Below are positions 23,857-34,371 of a DNA stretch of 60,000 nt, in pieces. Made by a program: the position numbers and the translations under genes. Source of the stretch: Owenia fusiformis (lineage: Eukaryota; Annelida; Polychaeta; Sabellida; Oweniidae); assembly GCA_903813345.2 (NCBI GenBank), contig CAIIXF020000012.1, positions 23,574,184 to 23,634,183 of the forward strand, in the 5' to 3' direction. The notes below the pieces were generated by a model, which had not been told where the DNA came from, did not search any database, and saw only the letters and a program-made list of their open reading frames with translations. How positions within the stretch are numbered: position 1 is the first letter of the stretch; each line of letters begins with the position of its first letter.

Positions 23857-24988
23857 GGGGTCAACCCAGTTGTCCGAAACCCAGTTGTCCGAAACCCAGT
23901 TTTCCGAAACCCAGTTGTCCGAAACCCAGTTCTCCGAAAATTAGAGGATCTTATTTGAAAAATACAATTTTTTTAAACGAATCTCGTTGTCGCAACCTCT
24001 GCGAATCACAACATAACATTGGAATAACGTTGACATCATTGCAAAATTAGGCTAAATATGCTAAGTCAAGACGTTAATTGTTTAATGTTTAGCCTACGAA
24101 AGTTCATATACAGGTGATATAGATGTTCAAACAAACAAAGTTAAATTATGTTATTCTCATTGTAAAATGGCGTTTACACAACATACATAGATAGGGGTCT
24201 ACAATTTTTAAACCAATTTTCTTTATGGCCCATGGGCCTTTTTTGAGAGGGAACAACATTTTTCCAATGGGTGATGAGCGTTCATAAAAGGAAAAATAGC
24301 TTTCCCAAGCCAGTGGGCATTTATTTAGTAAAGTTGACATGTACATCTTTTGAAACCAAAACTTATTCTTCATTTACGTACTCTGTTTGAGAAATAGAGA
24401 TTAAATTAAAAGGATGAAGTGAGTACATGGCGAAAATAAAACTTCTTGCGAATGGGAGAACATCCATTTTGATACGAGGACAGCCTGCCTTCGTTTCCAG
24501 TTGATCCCAAGTGATTAAGTTAAGAATGTTTTATTCTTAAAGTACTAAGCCTATGCGTAAACTTATTTTATCTGTTTCAAAATGACTCATTTTATTTTAC
24601 CTATATAAAAGAGATTGAAGAAGATAAGATAAACTGTTCCGTAATATATATTGTGTTTTGATAACCTTTTTTTAGAATCACAATGTAAAATAAATCCCCC
24701 GTTCCTGCCATTCTGGTAACGCGTGCAATGGATGCAATTCAAAGTGAGAGAGAGAGAGAGATCTATGAACATCAGAATGCGTCCATCCCATTAATTTGGC
24801 CAAATACATGGCATGAAACTGGCCTAAGCTTAGTACGTCTCCCCTTTAATTTCTCTGGTAAATTATGACTATATTTTTCGGAGTAATGGGTTTCGGACAA
24901 GTGGGTTTCGGACAACTGGGTTTCGGAGAACTGGGTTTCGGAGAACTGGGTTTCGGAGAACTGGGTTTCGGACAACTGGGGTGCACCC
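23857..24988. mobile_element. Foldback/MULE-type element with tandem-repeat TIRs
   Basis: Both ends consist of a 15-16 bp unit (CCCAGTTGTCCGAAA) in tandem, about five copies at 23862-23940 and six inverted copies at 24883-24980, with outer ends GGGGTCAACCCAG and its near complement. The 9 bases ATATGGTAT flank it on both sides (23848-23856 and 24989-24997), a target duplication. TIRs made of tandem repeats plus a 9-bp duplication are known for Foldback and MULE elements. The 900-bp interior has no clear transposase. Confidence 0.8.
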
Positions 24989-25639
24989 ATATGGTATATA
25001 TTAACAAAAACAAAAAATGGCTTACTGTCAATCAAGACGTGAGAAAACAATTTTCTGATTTGTTATTTTCTAACATATTCTCTCGCCGCATCACAGTAAC
25101 AATGGGTCTTAATGAAATAAAGAAACTATAGATTTGAACAGCAATTAATTAGCATTAATATAAGATAAATACAGAAAGACTGAACAGTTTTGATTTTTTG
25201 TGAAAATGTTCGTGAAATAAATTTAACTGTACATGTATTTTCATTGGTCGTTTCGTTTGTTTAATTGTATCATATCATGTGAACATCTTTGCTCGTATCA
25301 ATATCCAAGAGTGTATTGTGAGATCCCTACTATTTAGCCAATTATCCATCATTAAAACATTCCTGAGATGTTTCGTATGTCACAGAAAATATGGTATCCA
25401 AGATGTTCTGATATGCAATTATTGGGACTAAATATACTTTGGAAACTGAAGTCAGTCAGAAAATTGGCAAATTAAAGGTCATGTCACCAATTCTTGTCCT
25501 CTAGCGGGAGGTGACGGGAACTACAAATAAATATAAAGGACCCACGGTCCTGTGCTCACACAGTTAAGTTACAATGTAAGTGCATTATATTTGATTAATC
25601 AGTATCTGAAAGTTTGATTTGAGTACTTTTACATTAAGT

Positions 25640-26000
25640 CCCAATCACGCAAATCTCTTGAATATCCCGGGTCGTCCTGCAAATTTAGATGGATGTCCCG
25701 CAAAATCCCGCAAATTTATGGCACTTTGTCTAAAAAATCTGTCCCTCTATGAAGTCATTGGTGGTTAACCTGTTAACTGCGCCGCAATTAGGGTGTTTGT
25801 CCCTCGAATGGTCCCGCGAATTTGATAAAAAAAATTTGGCCAATTAGCGTAATCATGCAAATCCCTTAAATGACCCGCAAATTTAGTAGATGTCCCGCGA
25901 AATCCCACGAATTTAGTAGATGTCCTGCAAAATCCCGCTAATTTTGGGCACTGGGTCTAAGAAATCTGTCCCGCGAGAAAATCTTTGGGGGTTGACAGTA
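25640..26000. repeat. Imperfect tandem duplication rich in TCCCGCAAA
   Basis: Two related segments (about 25640-25756 and 25848-25996) share GCAAATCxCTT, GATGTCCCGC, AAATCCCGC and CTAAGAAATCTGTCCC words in the same order. Origin unknown. The stretch 24998-25640 shows nothing recognisable. Confidence 0.55.
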
Positions 26001-26215
26001 CTGTAAATCATTAATTAAAACGGGACCGGCTCGGCTCCTTGATGAGATATTGCATGATTTCGTCAGGATTTTGTCTAAAATTAAAATAAAATGGCTCCAA
26101 GAGAAATCGCGATATTCGAAAACTGGGCGAAATGTCGTTAATGTCTGACATTAGTAACTGGCTATAAATTCTAAGTTAGCGATCCAGAAGATGTGAACTA
26201 ATACATTGATCACTT

Positions 26216-26548
26216 CAGGCGCGTATCGTGGTCATTTTGCAAGGGTACGCCCCCGTATGTGGATGTGATTCGCCATCATACCCCATACGGCCTTGAAGAA
26301 GCGTACAAGAATGACGCAACTCTTTGAATCACGAAAAAAATTGAATCTTTGAATCACGAAAACAGTGAATGACAATGAGGTAATCGAGAACTTATTGTTA
26401 ATACACTTATACAACAAAGGTTTACACATCATCAAAGAAAATAACAGTAAAATACTGAATTTCATGTTTTTTTCAAAATATTTTTTCAAATTCAAACAGT
26501 ACGCCTGGGCGTATTTTGCGTACATGACGATACGCGCCTGCACTTCAT
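26216..26548. mobile_element. MITE with GCGCGTATCG ends
   Basis: CAGGCGCGTATCGTGGTCATTTTGC at the left is inverted near 26505-26548 as TTTTGCGTACATGACGATACGCGCCTG. About 330 bp. The overlapping minus-strand frame of 125 codons has no recognisable domain and I treat it as chance. Confidence 0.6.
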
Positions 26549-26747
26549 GTGTGTTTTGGTGTGTTTTGGAATTTTTGGTGGGGTAATAAGACCAAAACTC
26601 GTAATCCAAATTGTGATGTGGAAAAATGGCGTATATTTGATTTCAAATTTTATGATTACAACATGACCAGTTAAACATGCAGGAATTTATCTTTGGACGA
26701 AGGCCACAATACGATACAATGGCCTTAGAAGAAGGTATTCTAACTCG

Positions 26748-27668
26748 AGTAAACTGTATCATGTTCAACGATGGTGGGTAAGTGTGTATGAGGTGTAGGA
26801 GGTTTTTATACAAAGCCCTGGAAGTTGGAGAAAAACACTTCACAAGACAGTATATTTGAACGTTCCGTCAGCTGGCTTTTAAGCCAGCTGTGTTCAGTAA
26901 CGTGTCGGTATTGTGAAACGAAAGTGAGAAAGTTGTCTCTAAAGTTGTTTTTTGACTGTACTTACGTGTTCTTCTGGAAGCACGGTGAACAAGCGTGTCA
27001 ATTTTCCTGCAAGACAAAAGAGACGGTTCAAATTCACAGGAATAAGATATCTGCCAATCACCAGAGAAACTGCAACAACTGCAACTTCAACTTGAGACTG
27101 AGAGTCATAAAGTTTTTGGACCAAGTTTTTAATGACCTTGAGGAAGAACCTGTTAATTTTATCCTTGCTTTATGTCATTTATGAATCCTCTGACCTTGTT
27201 CAAATACTCCTAAATCATCAACTATTTAATCTCACAAAACCCGTACTTCTGTGCGTAAAATACCTTCAATATTTGTAATTAATTCCTTAATTACATTACA
27301 TTACATATTACATATATTGACAGGTTCCTCGAGGCTTCAAACGTGAAGTTGAACGAGAGTACTAAAACACACCTCGGTGTTTACCGGGGCACTTGCCAAG
27401 GATAGACAGGCATTAAAAAAGGCCTAAAATAGACCCAGGGGCCTAGGAAGGTGAAAATTCAACGCTACGCCAAAAATATGAAACAATTGTGTCAAGTCTT
27501 TTATATCAAAACGCATTTTTTATGCTCGTAAAACGTCATTATGGCAATACCTTTAGTTAATTCTCATCTAAGGCCCAGGAATACGTTAAAAAGGCTTTTG
27601 TATAAAAAACCTCCTACCTCATACCCACCTACCCACCTACTGTACGTGGAACATGATGCAGTCATTGA
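26748..27668. mobile_element. TIR element with an open interior
   Basis: Arms of about 70 bp (TATCATGTTCAACGATGG, TATGAGGTGTAGGAGGTTTTT and TACAAAG left, reversed at 27590-27668) enclose about 770 bp. Inside, 26825-27184 is open for 119 codons on the plus strand, and the minus strand has an exon-like stretch (donor GAACAC|GTAAGT at 26966, acceptor TTGTCTTGCAG at 27007). Neither product is recognisable. A perfect palindrome, AGCTGGCTTTTAAGCCAGCT, lies near 26871. Confidence 0.5.
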
Positions 27669-27839
27669 AGGGTTCAATTTCAAGATCATTAAATCTCAAA
27701 ATAGCTCAAATTATTAACATAGTCTACATTTCCGGCTTTATTTTATGACTAGACAAATGGCATCTCCATAAATAAAGGCATATGGCCTTGCATTTTAATG
27801 TGTAATGACCCGAGTGCGCCCTAGGGGAATAAATTACTG

Positions 27840-27950
27840 ACGACCGCGAGCATAGGTCCAACAAGCCAGATAAGGAAATTGAAAGAAAGTGTGCTAAATT
27901 CGATGTCCCGAGTGGGAATCGAACCCAGGCGGGGATGAAGTAGCAACTTG
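27840..27950 (-). mobile_element. tRNA-SINE-like fragment 2
   Basis: On the minus strand CTGGGTTCGATTCCCACTCG is a good tRNA T-arm and pol III B-box. The flank AGTGTGCTAAATTCGATG is shared with the fragment at 22725-22850. No A-box or tail is clear. Confidence 0.5.
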
Positions 27951-28038
27951 CTATTGAATGAATATTTGTCCATCTACTCCCTTACCATTCTTAGTAACTT
28001 AAGAGTCATTATTCTTAATTACTTAGGATCAGTTTGCA

Positions 28039-28593
28039 GAACATGGCGTAGAATAATGGAAATAACGTCACAACGTTTGCGCGTAAATCGACATTTCATG
28101 GTCCAAAGATTTCAATGGAGAGCAGTCTTCATCAAAATTTAAAATCTTAATAACTTTTTAGCAAATCATTTATTTTCTTAGGATTCAACGGATCCTTGTT
28201 AGACCCAACGAAGTGTTCATTTTGATATATAAAAAAGCAAAATCCATCCACAGATCTTTCGGCCTTTTAATGATTTAATTTTCGGGATATTTTGCTAAAA
28301 TCCCCCATTGACCGCCATTATAAACTTTGAAAAAACCCAAATCCTCATCATTTCATATCATTCGTGAAGTGATCTAAACAACTCCAATCGCTTAGGATTC
28401 AACGGATTCTAAGAGATCAAAGCTAATACAATATGGTGACAACCCCCGTTTCAATATTTGCCGCATAATCTTTCGGCCTCTTAGGTTATAAATTTGTCAA
28501 TATTTTGATTTTCGACCATTAATGACGTACTTGGATCCGAGATTCATTGTCCCGGGATTCATGACGCTATTTCCATTATTCTACGCCATGTTC
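28039..28593. mobile_element. MITE with AACATGGCGTAGAATAATGG ends
   Basis: About 30-bp inverted ends (left AACATGGCGTAGAATAATGG, right CCATTATTCTACGCCATGTT). 555 bp. CTTAGGATTCAACGGAT occurs twice inside (28179, 28391). No real ORF. Confidence 0.75.
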
Positions 28594-28634
28594 GACGATT
28601 CTGATGATGACTTTAACTATGGAATAAAAAGAAC

Positions 28635-28771
28635 ATCCTATGATTTACTCGTGATATGATTTTAATCCACTCATGGATATTGATATCTGCACTCTCTCGC
28701 TACGCTCGCTCGTGCAGATATCATATCCATTCGTGGATAAAAATCATATCACTCATAAATCATAGGATATA
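28635..28771. mobile_element. Small hairpin MITE
   Basis: ATCCTATGATTTACTCGTGATATGATTTT is mirrored by AAAATCATATCACTCATAAATCATAGGAT. The centre is the palindromic CTCGCTACGCTCGCTCG. It abuts the larger inverted repeat that begins at 28774. Confidence 0.7.
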
Positions 28772-28997
28772 TACAGAATATCACATTATTTTGAGTGATA
28801 TCATTTTTTTCAACACGAGTGAGCGAAGCGAATGAGTGTTGATATTTGATATCTACGAGGCGATAATATATCACGAGAAATTATGTGATATTGGGTTTAT
28901 CCCATGATTACAATCACATTGTGATGTTCTGATCCAATTTCCAGGACATTGGCAGACAATATAAACTAGAAATTAGAATACCAATTGAACATAATAT

Positions 28998-29590
28998 GCA
29001 CTACTTTCTGTACATGATATAGTTCGTCATAAATACCATTTTAATCGTTAGTTAGCAGCGTTCTAATCAAATTATATACACAACCGTAATTCAATACACC
29101 AATGAAACTTAAAAAGAATAAATTAACGGACCTATTTTCTCAAAAGAGAATAAATTATCTGACCTAATTTCCAACATTATTGTGGCGCGAAATGCAAATG
29201 TGATATCACACGGATATGCGTGAGATAAACGATATCACACGCATATGAGTTTGATAAACGATTTTCTGGAAAATATAACACGGATTTCAATAATATCAGA
29301 AATATCTATAGCCGTTATTGTACAGATAACACATTAATCGTGGGATAACCTCTATTTATCAAACTCATATGCGTGTGATATCGTTTATCTCACGCATATC
29401 CGTGTGATATCACATTTGCATTTCGCGCCACAATATTGTTGGAAATTAGGTCAGATAATTTATTCTCTTTAAGTTTCATTGGTGTATTGACTTACGATTG
29501 TGTATATAATTTGATAAGAAGGCTGCTAAATAACGATTAAAAATGGTATTTATGACGAACTATATCATGTACAGAAAGTAGTGCATATTA
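28998..29590. repeat. Inner palindrome
   Basis: Arms of about 240 bp around 29305: TATGCACTACTTTCTGTACATG and GTGATATCACACGGATATGCG on the left are exactly reversed on the right (29553-29590 and 29380-29418). It would extrude as a long hairpin immediately before the recombinase fragment. Confidence 0.75.
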
Positions 29591-29597
29591 CTGCGCA

Positions 29598-29988
29598 GTG
29601 AGTAAAGTACAAATCAAAATGGCTGACGAAGAATTGGCGAATTTCGACATTCACATGGGGAACTCTGAAGTTTCCGATGAAAATCAAGAGATTGATAACA
29701 GTGAGTTTGACAGATTCGGGAATGAGGATGTCTATGCATTTATTGCCAATCAAAATAACAAAAACACATTGCGAAAAACAGCGAGAGATATGAAAATACT
29801 TCGTGAATTCCTGAAAAAGAAAGCAGAAGACAGAGACATTCTCGATATATATCCTGAGACTGAGAGACTTGATGAGTATTTGGCTGATTTTTAGTCAATG
29901 TACGTAAGAAAGACGGAGGCGAGAATGAGCCTTCAAGTATACGGCAAATGATGGCTAGTGTTGACCGCTATCTGAAACAAGTATTGTA
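29598..29988 (+). pseudogene. Crypton-type tyrosine recombinase, N-terminal fragment (frameshifted)
   Basis: An ORF starting at 29598 (better Met at 29619, MADEELANFD) runs 99 codons to TAG at 29892-29894. Its second half (NKNTLRKTARDMKILREFLK, then ERLDEYLADF) resembles the N-terminal DNA-binding region of Crypton-type recombinases and their relatives KIAA1958/QRICH1/ZMYM. One base off, the similarity continues after the stop as VNVRKKDGGENEPSSIRQMM and ends at TAG near 29988. A one-base loss in the T run near 29888-29892 thus explains the early stop. The catalytic domain is absent. Probably a dead fragment; an expressed small DNA-binding protein of 92-99 residues cannot be excluded. Confidence 0.6.
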
Positions 29989-30061
29989 GTTTAGCAATGT
30001 ACGTAAGATAGACGGATGCGAGAATGAGCCTTCAAGTATACGGCAAATGATGGCTAGTGTT
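29896..30061 (+). repeat. 67-bp duplication in the recombinase tail
   Basis: CAATGTACGTAAGA to GGCTAGTGTT occurs at 29896-29962 and again at 29995-30061 with two or three differences. It repeats the last conserved segment of the fragment. Confidence 0.85.
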
Positions 30062-30200
30062 TATTTCTGAAATTCAATTGATAGGCCTATTCTAATTTCT
30101 AGTTTATATTACCCGGAAATTGGATCTTAACATCACAAGGTGATTGTAATCATGGGATATACCTAATATCACATAATTTCTCGTGATATCATTTTATCGC

Positions 30201-31100
30201 TTCCTGGTCATCTCAACCCCAAGTCAACTTAACCCAGTAAAACTCAACCCCAAGTAAAGTCAGCCCCAGTAAAACTCAACCCCAAGTCAACTCAACCCTG
30301 TAAAACTCAACCCCAGTAAAACTCAACCCTTATATTTCTATATTTTGATTTACATTCTTAGACCACTGCCTTTTTAGATTATAGTTAATAATGAGTTTAT
30401 CTTCAAAATGTCAACACAGTGGTACCAATGGGATTAAAATATGGGTCATTTTATTAATCTTGCAAGTACATTTAATTTTTGTAACTCGTGATTATTTGGA
30501 AAACTGGAACATCACCATTGCTTTCCAGGGGCATAGCCAGCTTTCAGTTAGGAGGGATGCGATCACCCCAAAAATCAGGTTTTCAGTCCGGGGGTGCCGA
30601 TCGTGGCATAAGTGAGCCAAAAAAGATATGTTTTGACAAAAAAATGATGCAACTTCCTTCAAAATTGGGGGAAGGGTGTATGCGCACCCCTCCTGGCTAC
30701 GCCTTTATGCTTTCAGTCTTTTAATTAGTGAATGTTAATGATTTTGTAAATTCATGTTGATATAAATAAAAAGTTATATTACATCGTTGATTATTTCTAA
30801 ATTATCTAAAATTTGATTTCAAAAGATTTTTTAAATTAAATAATAGTGACAACTTGATGAATTATCCCTGAGCTTAACCGTTTTTTTTAATACTTTTACA
30901 ACTTTCTATTCAAAGTATTATGCAAAATGCTAGATTTTCAGAAATGAATGACTTAAATTATTCATCATAAAAAAATTAAATTAGACATTGCACAAATGAA
31001 TAGGGTTGAGTTTTACTGGGGTTGAGTTTTACAGGGTTGAGTTGACTTGGGGTTGAGTTGGACTGGGTTGAGATGACTTGGGGTTGAGATGACCTGTCAC
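30201..31100. mobile_element. Insertion with tandem-repeat inverted ends
   Basis: Ends are built of AACCCCAGTAAAACTC-type repeats (30207-30330), inverted at 31001-31096 (GGGTTGAGTTTTACTG). The words CATTTTATCGC at 30190-30200 and 31101-31111 flank it and restore the interrupted arm of the host element when one copy is removed. Structure resembles the element at 23857 but the sequences differ. It contains the second copy of the dispersed repeat (30530-30715). Confidence 0.75.
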
Positions 31101-31427
31101 CATTTTATCGCCTCGTAGATATAAAATATCAACACTCATTTGCTTCGCTTACTCGTGTTGATATTTGATATCAACTCGGCGATAAAAATGATATCACTCA
31201 AAATGATGTGATATTCTGTATATATTGCCCTTTGAAATGACGTTATTGTACTATTGTTCTGTCTGCATGAGGTGATGTACTCTTCAAGTACTAAAAACTA
31301 AAGGAGACCGAATATTGAAGACATTGATTTCAGCGAATGGTGGTGGAGACATTGATCAGCAGTAGACTGATGAATGCAGCAATTATTAGCCACTTAATCT
31401 ATCATGGACCTCGTTACCAGTTATGCC

Positions 31428-31565
31428 TGGGTCACATATGCTCCGATCCATCGGCAGGCGCCCGCCCGATTGAGTGTTTTGTTCAATATTGTATTCAATT
31501 TTGAACAAAATACTCAATCGGCCGGGCGCCGTAGTGAAAATCGGAGCATATGTGACCAAGGCATA
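31428..31565. mobile_element. 138-bp hairpin MITE (full copy)
   Basis: ATGCCTGGGTCACATATGCTCCGAT and GCGCCCGCCCGATTGAGT are reversed on the other side, leaving almost no loop. A fragment of the family lies at 512-557. Confidence 0.8.
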
Positions 31566-31604
31566 ACATATCAAAATTGACAAACCAAGTCCTGGTTAAT
31601 AATA

Positions 31605-31737
31605 AATGCACCATTTGAATCTTTGTGCGAGACCCTCCACCAGGAACAAAAAATATTGGCCTGTTAAATTCTCCATCTTGAGTCAAAAGGACAATGCGAA
31701 GCATGCCATAGATTTCAAAGATATGAATGGTGCATTA
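31605..31737. mobile_element. 133-bp MITE
   Basis: AATGCACCATTTGAATCTTTG is inverted as CAAAGATATGAATGGTGCATT. No coding content. The stretch 31738-34371 after it is AT-rich and shows no gene or repeat I can support. Confidence 0.65.
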
Positions 31738-34371
31738 ATCTCGATCTTTTTCCATCTTGCATCATTCACCAAACAGTAAGAAAAGCTAACAGGATATATA
31801 ATTCCATTGCAATTTATTTTCATCGGAGACAAACATCACTCCACCAATATGCATATACTTATCATTATTTCAACCTTTTTTTGCCCGGGGGTCAATTTGG
31901 GTAGGTACATGTATGTGCAGCACGTTCAATTTTGGCTTTGAGCATTAAACATGGAAATTGGCCAATCTGCAAAAAAAACATGGAAAATTGTTTTAGAAAG
32001 TACCCTTTTTAAGTCAAAATTCAGTTTTTCTACAGAAAATTGTATTAAATTCATTAAATCAGATGCTGAAGCCTGGAACAAATCACTAGAAAAGTTGATT
32101 TTAGTCATTTATTTGTCTCAGAGGAATTAAACATGGAAACCTTCAATCTTGAGAGGAAATTGACATGGAAAATGCTCAAAAGGGGGTCTTTTGGGCGGCA
32201 CATAGGTATTAAGAAGTATATTGGAGTAGAACCCCCGGGCTTTTATGGTGCCTTTTGCAATTGAGTTCCTCATTAAAATCTGTTCTTTTACTATCATATT
32301 AGGTAGTATTTAGTCTATTGATAAAAATGTATTTTATCTACATTGTATAACCTGGTAATTGATTCTAATATATACATGTTCCTGGCTATACCTTCATAGA
32401 GAAGATCATGATCATCTATGATCTAATGAAATACATCAAGCACATTTGAAAAGCTTCATTACAAAATCATATACAAATGAATGATAGGGATGCCTATAGA
32501 AAGCCTTTTAACTGATTACAGATGAGTGTTTTTGTTAATTAATTACAGGAAGTATTTGAATGTAACATTAAATTCATATGCTAATTTAACTAGATTCTGC
32601 CTAAACACATGCATGATACATGTATGTGTTTTAGATGGCTAAAGCTGTAATTTTGATAAAAATCAAGCTAAATAATTGATTACGGATGTGACTGGTTTCA
32701 TTATTTGAACCAAAAAATATTTTTTGAGTGCTAACAGAAATATATATTGCATAGGGAACACCATCAATCTTCTATTTTTCAAATCTTTAATCATTTATTG
32801 ATTTATTGATGTGAAAACTGTTGCATAAATCCTTTCAAAGGCTGATCTTTTCGACCGTAACGATCATCATTGCTAATGCCAAAATTGCATAACAAAAAAG
32901 TGTGACATTTACAACATACCCAATATCTGGTTTAATCCTGACTTGAATCATTTGATTGCAATCATAATACTTGGAACTAAATTACCTTTCAGAAAAGTAC
33001 ATTGTTTTCAGAAACTTTTTTGTTTATTAAACTTCAATATCTTATCCTTCTTCTGAGAATACAAAAATATCAATTTGTATCACAATTAATGAAGAATATT
33101 GGCATCAAAGACAGTGCATACCACTTCGTCAGAATTGAAAAAAAAATCAATGGCAAATATTAAATGAATTGTTTATACAAAAGGTTTGAAACATATCCTC
33201 CAAAACATTGCTTACTTTCTTTGTATAGACATTGAATGGTATTTCTGGATAAGTGAATTGGTGTTTATCTGGGTAATCAAGGGATTATAGTCATTCAAAG
33301 TTACTGAGCATCCAGTTTTGAGACTTCAATTGTGTTGGTGAAGTTACACATATTTCAGTCAAATTCATGCTGAGCACAACATTTAGGTTTCAATTTTATA
33401 ATCTCTATACATGACCCTGGTGATGAAGAGTCAGAATCAGTCAAAAAACCTAAACCGGAAAACTGTGCTCATTGTGAAAACTAAAAGTGAAGCAACTTTT
33501 TTCTGATATTTTTCTTACATCAAATGGCAGCCATCTTGTTTTTCCCCCTTCAAATTAAATTGGCGGGAAATTCAAAAATTTGAAAAAAATTTTAATCCTT
33601 AAATATATTTCAAAAATATGATTTTCTTTTAAATTCTTCAAGGGTCTTAAGTTCTTCTTTGTAAGTCATACATGTTGCCATTGGTGTTTTTTTCTATGAT
33701 AATGACTACTTTTTTTTGTTAAGATACTTATTCTGACTCTCAGCAGGGGGTTAATTATGCATCAAAACTCTTGAAAAAGTAAATATACTTATCAAATATA
33801 ACTAGGGCAGTAATAAAAAACATATTTCATATACATTTGACTGAGGGACCAAAAGGGCATATACCCAGACACATCCTTTGCATCGCAACATCAGTTTTGT
33901 GAAAATATGGCTTTTTTCATGCTTTAACTGTTTTGAACCGAAAGTCCAATTTGTTTCGAGTTTTCAGCATTTCTTCATTACTTCATCTTTATGAGGTGGT
34001 AGAAATATGTAATTAATAGATCATGTTACTTTTAAAGATTTGCTTTCGTAACGATATTGGACAAAAGTGCGCAGAATACTGTGATATGGCTGATAACGAG
34101 AGACTCATAGGACTCTGCATGTAACCATCGTAAGCAATAAAGTATAAAAAGTATTAATACTAGAGAGCTGTTGATATAAGTCTCACTTTACTTAATTTTT
34201 GAGTGACATATATACCAGAAATGATGATGCTAGTTTATAGTTCTGATAAATGTTCCTGTTCCAAATTCTCCACTAAAGTCATCTTATTTGTCTTGATAGT
34301 GGTGTATTGTCAACAACGAATTGTGGTTAACTCTCCTCCTACAATGCACTGCATATAAGGTGCAGCATTCA

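Larger units (their letters stand above)
28774..31224. mobile_element. Large inverted-repeat element carrying nested cargo
   Basis: The left arm (about 28774-28998: GATATCAxxTTTTT, CAACACGAGTGAGCGAAGCG, CTACGAGGCGATAAT, CACGAGAAATTATGTGAT, CCAATTTCC) reappears inverted at about 30065-30200 and continues at 31101-31224 after an insertion. Enclosed are a palindrome (28998-29590), a recombinase fragment (29598-29988) and the insertion 30201-31100. Superfamily not determined. Confidence 0.7.

Noticed and set aside
24772-25131. Overlapping frames with FGQLGFGEL or ETQFSETQ repeats on both strands
   Set aside because: They are readings of the tandem TIR of the foldback element and end outside it at random.
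26232-26609. 125-codon minus-strand frame
   Set aside because: It overlaps a MITE, has no domain or splice context, and its composition fits chance in AT-rich DNA.
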